The notes beneath the pieces are model-generated. The model saw only the letters and a program-made list of their open reading frames with translations. It ran no database searches and was not told the DNA's origin. DNA of 64,000 nt from Streptomyces camponoticapitis (lineage in GTDB: Bacteria; Actinomycetota; Actinomycetes; Streptomycetales; Streptomycetaceae), in the NCBI RefSeq assembly GCF_014646115.1, contig NZ_BMMV01000009.1, positions 62,001-126,000 of the forward strand. The letters run 5' to 3'. Every line of letters starts with the position of its first letter. Position 1 is the stretch's first letter. Below, one piece after another: positions 60,030 through 64,000 of this stretch. The position numbers and the translations under genes were made by a program.

Positions 60030-61964
60030 GAGCGCCGCCGCGCCGTTGTTGCGCAGGGACTGGCGGTACTGCTGGAGCACCCACAGCTCGTTCTGCACGG
60101 CCTGGTGCCGTTCCTCGTCCGCGCCGGTGCCCAGGCGGGCCAGCGTGCCCGTCACGTCGTGGATGCGGATGTCGACGGCGCGCAGCCGGACGCGTACGAG
60201 CTGCTCCCCCGCGTACGCCTCGTCGATCGTCTTGCCGTGGAGGACCTCCACCGCCAGCTCCGTGACCAGGGCCCGCACCGCGTCGTTCGGCGCGGCCTCG
60301 CGGACCCGCGCCAGATACTCCGGCGCGGAGTCGGTGCCCTGCTCGGCCCCGCCCGCGTCCTCGATCGCCCGGCGGACCGCCGCGTACGGCGGGGCGGTGA
60401 ACTCGTCCACGCCGTACGCGTCGAAGGCCGGGGAGACCAGCTCGGGCCGCTGGAGGGCGAGTTTGAGCAGTTCGCGCTCGGTGCGGTGGGCGGGGCTGCG
60501 GAGATTGAGCGCCGGCCCGGAGGGAGCCGCGGGACGCCCGGAGTCGTAGGAGGACGACGGGCCGCCCCGTCCGCCCCGGTCGGACGCCTGGCCCGCCTGC
60601 CCCGCCGGTGCCGCGGGACCGCGTCCGCCCCGGTCGCGCGCCCAACGGGCCATCTGCGCCACGCGTTTGACCACGAACTGGGTGTCGAGGATGCCGAGGA
60701 TGCCGGCGAGCTGGACGGCGACCTCGTGCTGCGACGCGCCGTTCTTGATCCGGGCCACGATGGGGCCCGCCTCGTCCAGCGCGGACGCGCGGCCCGCCGG
60801 GGTCTCCAGGTCGTACCGGGAGACGATCTGGCGGATCGCGAACTCGAAGAGCGGCGTGCGCGGTTCCACCAGGTCCTGGACGGCCGCGTCACCCTTGCTG
60901 AGCCGCAGTTCGCACGGGTCCATGCCGTCGGGCGCGATCGCGATGTACGTCTCGGCGGCGAACTTCTGGTCGTCCTCGAAGGCACGCAGCGCGGCCTTCT
61001 GGCCCGCCGCGTCACCGTCGAAGGTGAAGATCACCCGGGCGCTGCCGTTGTCCATCAGCAGCCGGCGCAGGATCTTGATGTGGTCGGTGCCGAAGGCCGT
61101 GCCGCAGGTGGCGATGGCGGTCGTGATCCCCGCCAGATGGCAGGCCATCACGTCCGTGTAGCCCTCGACCACCACCGCCCGGCTGGCCTTGGCGATGTCC
61201 TTCTTGGCCAGGTCCACCCCGTACAGCACCTGGGACTTCTTGTAGATCGCGGTGTCCGGGGTGTTCAGATACTTGGGCCCGTTGTCGTCGTCGCGCAGCT
61301 TGCGCGCGCCGAAGCCGACGACCTCGCCCGAGATGTCGCGGATGGGCCACATCAGCCGGCCCCGGAACCGGTCGATCGGACCCCGGCGGCCGTCCTGGGA
61401 GAGCCCGGCGAGCAGCAGCTCCTTGTCGCTGAAGCCCTTGCCGCGCAGGAAACGGGTCAGATGGTCCCAGCCCGCCGGGCTGTAACCGATCCCGAAATGC
61501 TCGGCCGCCGCCTGGTCGAAGCCCCGCTCGGCGAGGAACTTCCGGCCGATCCCGGCCTCTTCACCGGCGAGCTGCTCCACATAGAACTCGGCCGCCGCCT
61601 TGTGCGCCTCCACCAGCCGGATCCGCTCGCCCCGCTGGTGGGTGGGGTTGTACCCGCCCTCCTCGTACCGCAGTGTGATGCCCGCCTTGGCGGCGAGGCG
61701 CTCGACCGTCTCGGAGAAGGAGAGATGGTCGATCTTCATCACGAAGGCGATGGTGTCCCCGCCCTCCTGGCAGCCGAAGCAGTGGAAGAGACCCTTGCTC
61801 GGACTGACCTGGAAGGACGGGGACTTCTCGTCGTGGAAGGGGCAGAGACCCTTGAGATTGCCTCCGCCGGCCGGGCGCAGTTGCAGATACTCGGACACGA
61901 CGGTGTCGATCGGGACCGCGTCCCGAACCACCTTCACGTCGTCGTCGTTGATCCTGCCTGCCAC
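60027..61964 (-). CDS. dnaG: DNA primase
   Basis: A 645-residue primase that makes RNA primers at the fork. CHC2 zinc ribbon: Cys41, His44, Cys62, Cys65 (CPFHDEKSPSF, HCFGC). RNA-polymerase core with the RFRGRLMWPI motif; TOPRIM VVVEGYTDVMACHLAG and FDGDAAGQKAALRA; C-terminal helicase-binding domain after a Gly/Pro-rich linker (about 450-490). GTG start. It is 69 bp after the FAD reductase gene. The stop codon TAG is continuous with a repeat end. Confidence 0.97.
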   Translation of the reverse strand: MAGRINDDDVKVVRDAVPIDTVVSEYLQLRPAGGGNLKGLCPFHDEKSPSFQVSPSKGLFHCFGCQEGGDTIAFVMKIDHLSFSETVERLAAKAGITLRYEEGGYNPTHQRGERIRLVEAHKAAAEFYVEQLAGEEAGIGRKFLAERGFDQAAAEHFGIGYSPAGWDHLTRFLRGKGFSDKELLLAGLSQDGRRGPIDRFRGRLMWPIRDISGEVVGFGARKLRDDDNGPKYLNTPDTAIYKKSQVLYGVDLAKKDIAKASRAVVVEGYTDVMACHLAGITTAIATCGTAFGTDHIKILRRLLMDNGSARVIFTFDGDAAGQKAALRAFEDDQKFAAETYIAIAPDGMDPCELRLSKGDAAVQDLVEPRTPLFEFAIRQIVSRYDLETPAGRASALDEAGPIVARIKNGASQHEVAVQLAGILGILDTQFVVKRVAQMARWARDRGGRGPAAPAGQAGQASDRGGRGGPSSSYDSGRPAAPSGPALNLRSPAHRTERELLKLALQRPELVSPAFDAYGVDEFTAPPYAAVRRAIEDAGGAEQGTDSAPEYLARVREAAPNDAVRALVTELAVEVLHGKTIDEAYAGEQLVRVRLRAVDIRIHDVTGTLARLGTGADEERHQAVQNELWVLQQYRQSLRNNGAAAL

Positions 61965-62033
61965 ACGGGAATCCTACGGGGACGCACGGACAGTCCCCTA
62001 CGCCCGGTCCACCCCGCCCGTCCCGCGGACCTC

Positions 62034-63320
62034 TCAGTCGCCGGTCGTGCCGAAGCTTTCCAGCGGCACCGTCGGGTCGGCGAGGGCGTCGAGATCCTGC
62101 TGTCCGCCGGAACCGATGATCCGCTGGATGTCGCCGGTGACGTCCCACACGTTGACGTTCATCCCGGCCAGCACCCGGCGGTCCTTGAGCCAGAAGGCGA
62201 TGAACTCCCTCTTTCCCGCGTCGCCGCGCACCACCACCTGGTCGTAACTGCCGGGCGGCGCCCAGCCCGAGTACTCCAGGCCCAGGTCGTACTGGTCGGA
62301 GAAGAAGTACGGCAGCCGGTCGTACGTCACGTCCTGGCCGAGCATCGAGCGGGCCGCAGCCGGGCCGCCGTTGAGCGCGTTGGCCCAGTGTTCGACACGC
62401 AGCCTGTCCGTGGGCAGCTCGGTGCCGGGCAGCGAGAAGGGGAAGGAGGCCACGTCGCCGGCCGCGTAGATGTCCGGGTCGGAGGTGCGCAGGCCCAGGT
62501 CGACGGCGACTCCGCCGCCGTGCTCGCGGTCCACGAGGTCGAGGCCGGCCGCCTCGGCGAGGCCCGTACGGGGCGCGGCGCCGATCGCGGCGAGCACGGC
62601 GTGCGCCATGTGCTCCTCGCCGTCCTGGGTGCGGACGGACAGGACCATGCCGTCCTGGCCGACGATCTCGGTGAGCCGGGCGCCGAAGTGGAACCGTACG
62701 CCGTGCTCGCTGTGCAGTTCGGTGAAGAGCTGTCCCAGCTCCGGGCCGATGACCTGGTGCAGCGGCGTCGGGTGCGGCTCGACGATGGTGACCTCGGCGC
62801 CGTACCCGCGGGCGGCGGATGCGACCTCCAGACCGATCCAGCCGCCGCCGGCGATGACCAGATGGCCGTTGTCGCGGCCGAGGGTGGTGAGGACCTGGCG
62901 GAGCCGGTCGGCGTGGGCGAGCCTGCGCAGATGGTGGACACCCGCGAGGTCGGTGCCGGGGATGTCGAGACGGCGGGGTTCGGAGCCGGTGGTCAGGAGC
63001 AGCTTGTCGTAGCGCACGGAGGTGCCGTCGCCGAGGTGGACGCAGCGGGTGCCGCGGTCGATCTCGGTGACCGTCTGGCCGAGGTGGAGCTCCACCCGTT
63101 GCCGGGCGTACCAGGCGGGCTCGTGGACGAAGACGCTGTCGCGCTCCTCCTTGCCGGTCAGGAAGCCCTTCGACAGCGGGGGGCGTTCGTAGGGGTGGTC
63201 TCCCTCGTCCCCGATGATGATCACTCGGCCGGTGAAGCCTTCGGTACGGAGGGTTTCCGCGGCCTTCGCCCCGGCCAGCCCACCGCCGACGATCACGAAA
63301 GTCCGATGTGCGTCGACCAC
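62034..63320 (-). CDS. FAD/NAD(P)-dependent reductase, ferredoxin-reductase-like
   Basis: A 428-residue flavoprotein. FAD motif VIVGGGLAGAKAAETL (about 9-24), ERPPLSKGFL, NAD(P) motif LVIAGGGWIGLEVASAA (about 148-164), second FAD motif DPDIYAAGDVAS, and a Reductase_C domain (YFFSDQYDLGLEYSGW). Resembles BphA4/rubredoxin-type reductases that pass electrons from NADH to ferredoxin. GTG 63320 has GAGGAGG six bases upstream. The redox partner is not in the window. Confidence 0.92.
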   Translation of the reverse strand: MVDAHRTFVIVGGGLAGAKAAETLRTEGFTGRVIIIGDEGDHPYERPPLSKGFLTGKEERDSVFVHEPAWYARQRVELHLGQTVTEIDRGTRCVHLGDGTSVRYDKLLLTTGSEPRRLDIPGTDLAGVHHLRRLAHADRLRQVLTTLGRDNGHLVIAGGGWIGLEVASAARGYGAEVTIVEPHPTPLHQVIGPELGQLFTELHSEHGVRFHFGARLTEIVGQDGMVLSVRTQDGEEHMAHAVLAAIGAAPRTGLAEAAGLDLVDREHGGGVAVDLGLRTSDPDIYAAGDVASFPFSLPGTELPTDRLRVEHWANALNGGPAAARSMLGQDVTYDRLPYFFSDQYDLGLEYSGWAPPGSYDQVVVRGDAGKREFIAFWLKDRRVLAGMNVNVWDVTGDIQRIIGSGGQQDLDALADPTVPLESFGTTGD

Positions 63321-63543
63321 TTGATGCCTCCTCGTTACGCTGCCGCCATCTGTGAGCGTCCCGCACGGAGCGTGATGGCGAAAGAGGGGAGGCTCCACGG
63401 GCATGGTTCCGGCTTGATGTGGCTACCTTGCTACACGCGTCATCCCAGTGCGTGGCGGCTCGGCCCGCTTCGGCCATTGGCTGAATATGACGGGTGCCTG
63501 ATGCACGGTGCGGGCGCCCGGGTGAGGCGCCCCGGTGCGTCCC

Positions 63544-64000
63544 TCAGGTGCGACCGGTGAGCGCCGTGTGAAGGGAGCGCGCCGCCGCATCCGTAAGAGA
63601 GGCGATCTGGTCGACGATCACCCGCTTGCGGGCACGGTCATCGGACGCCGTGTCGAAGAGGGCGCGGAACTGCGGGTCGAGACCGTCGGGCGCGCGGGCC
63701 GTCAGCGTCCGGGCGAGTTCGGCGAGGACGATGCGCTGGTCCGCGCGGAGGGATTCCTGGTCGGCGCGCTGCATCACATAGCGGTGGGCGACCGCTTTCA
63801 GTACGGCGCACTCGTCGCGCGCCTCCCGGGGGACGACCAGCGAGGCGCCGTAGCGGGTGAGCGGCCCGGTCCCGTACTCCGCCCGGGTGGCGGTCTCGGC
63901 CGCGAGACAGAACCGGCCGATGAGCTGGCTGGTGGCGTCCTTGAGCCTGGCCTGGGCGACGGCCGTCCCGTCGTAGCCGTGCGGCCACCACTCCTGGACC
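63544..64000 (-). CDS. dgt: deoxyguanosinetriphosphate triphosphohydrolase, C-terminal part
   Basis: The 3' 152 codons of a gene that enters from the right edge. Reading from the edge: VQEWWPHGYDGTAVAQARLK, LTRYGASLVVPREARDECAV, LKAVAHRYVMQRADQESLRA and an end at LHTALTGRT. This matches the C-terminal region of dGTPase-like HD hydrolases; the HD metal motif would be beyond the window. dgt lies next to dnaG in many actinobacteria. It hydrolyses dGTP to deoxyguanosine and triphosphate. Confidence 0.85.
   Translation of the reverse strand, partial: VQEWWPHGYDGTAVAQARLKDATSQLIGRFCLAAETATRAEYGTGPLTRYGASLVVPREARDECAVLKAVAHRYVMQRADQESLRADQRIVLAELARTLTARAPDGLDPQFRALFDTASDDRARKRVIVDQIASLTDAAARSLHTALTGRT

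Noticed and set aside
60105..63560. 1151-codon ORF on the plus strand across dnaG and the FAD reductase
   Set aside because: It spans two genes with intact catalytic motifs on the other strand; the length reflects lack of stop codons at high GC.

Overview
The window is high-GC actinobacterial DNA with Streptomyces character: GTG starts, GGAGG-type ribosome sites, leaderless-looking promoters, many secreted and regulatory genes, and a gene order that matches my memory of the S. coelicolor region SCO2387 to SCO2467 (fasR-fabD-fabH-acpP-fabF, a SCO2400-like protein, mbl, a paired ABC exporter, hrdA, dnaG). It is chromosomal and mostly housekeeping or conserved. I see no phage, conjugative element, transposase or CRISPR array.

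Layout. 0-3.2 kb: a small secreted I36-like protein and an MFS exporter divergent from its TetR regulator. 3.4-10.5 kb: two paralogous Abhydrolase_8 (DUF1023) hydrolases flank a DUF4429/SHOCT protein and a two-component system; the second hydrolase is translationally coupled to a membrane acyltransferase. 10.5-13.6 kb: a MerR/aldo-keto reductase operon with a textbook MerR promoter, a serine hydrolase and a pirin. 13.6-18.6 kb: the fatty-acid synthase II operon with its activator FasR and a 32-bp terminator stem. 18.6-27.1 kb: a hydroxyisobutyrate-dehydrogenase-like reductase, DUF3145, an SGNH lipoprotein, galM, a GH3 beta-glucosidase with TetR regulator, and a Pcp-like protein with Cys replaced by Ser. 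27.1-37.4 kb: an EI24 protein, a secreted M14 peptidase, Ohr, an oxidoreductase/MarR pair, a zinc-ribbon protein, Mbl, and a GAF kinase with a degenerate ATPase domain. 37.5-42.2 kb: a secreted carbohydrate operon (GSDH-PKD-CBM6, then ThuA-CBM6-GH99-like). 42.2-45.0 kb: a 19-codon ORF, a methyltransferase and an ATP-grasp-like protein. 45.1-49.3 kb: a molybdate module (Mop-domain regulator, ModA, fused ModB-ModC) and a frameshifted molybdopterin oxidoreductase. 49.4-54.5 kb: GNAT, SDR, a membrane protein, three tRNA genes, a YtxH-like protein and an FGGY kinase. 54.6-64 kb: a heterodimeric ABC exporter, sigma factor HrdA, primase DnaG, a FAD reductase and the 3' part of a dGTPase gene.

The most unusual feature is a family of palindromic, MITE-like intergenic repeats. 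There are three full copies (about 4.7, 34.6 and 58.4 kb), one collapsed copy (45.04 kb) and several solitary ends. The outer ends carry TA or CTAG, and these bases repeatedly supply the TAG stop codon of the adjacent gene. In one case a single CTAG stops two convergent genes.
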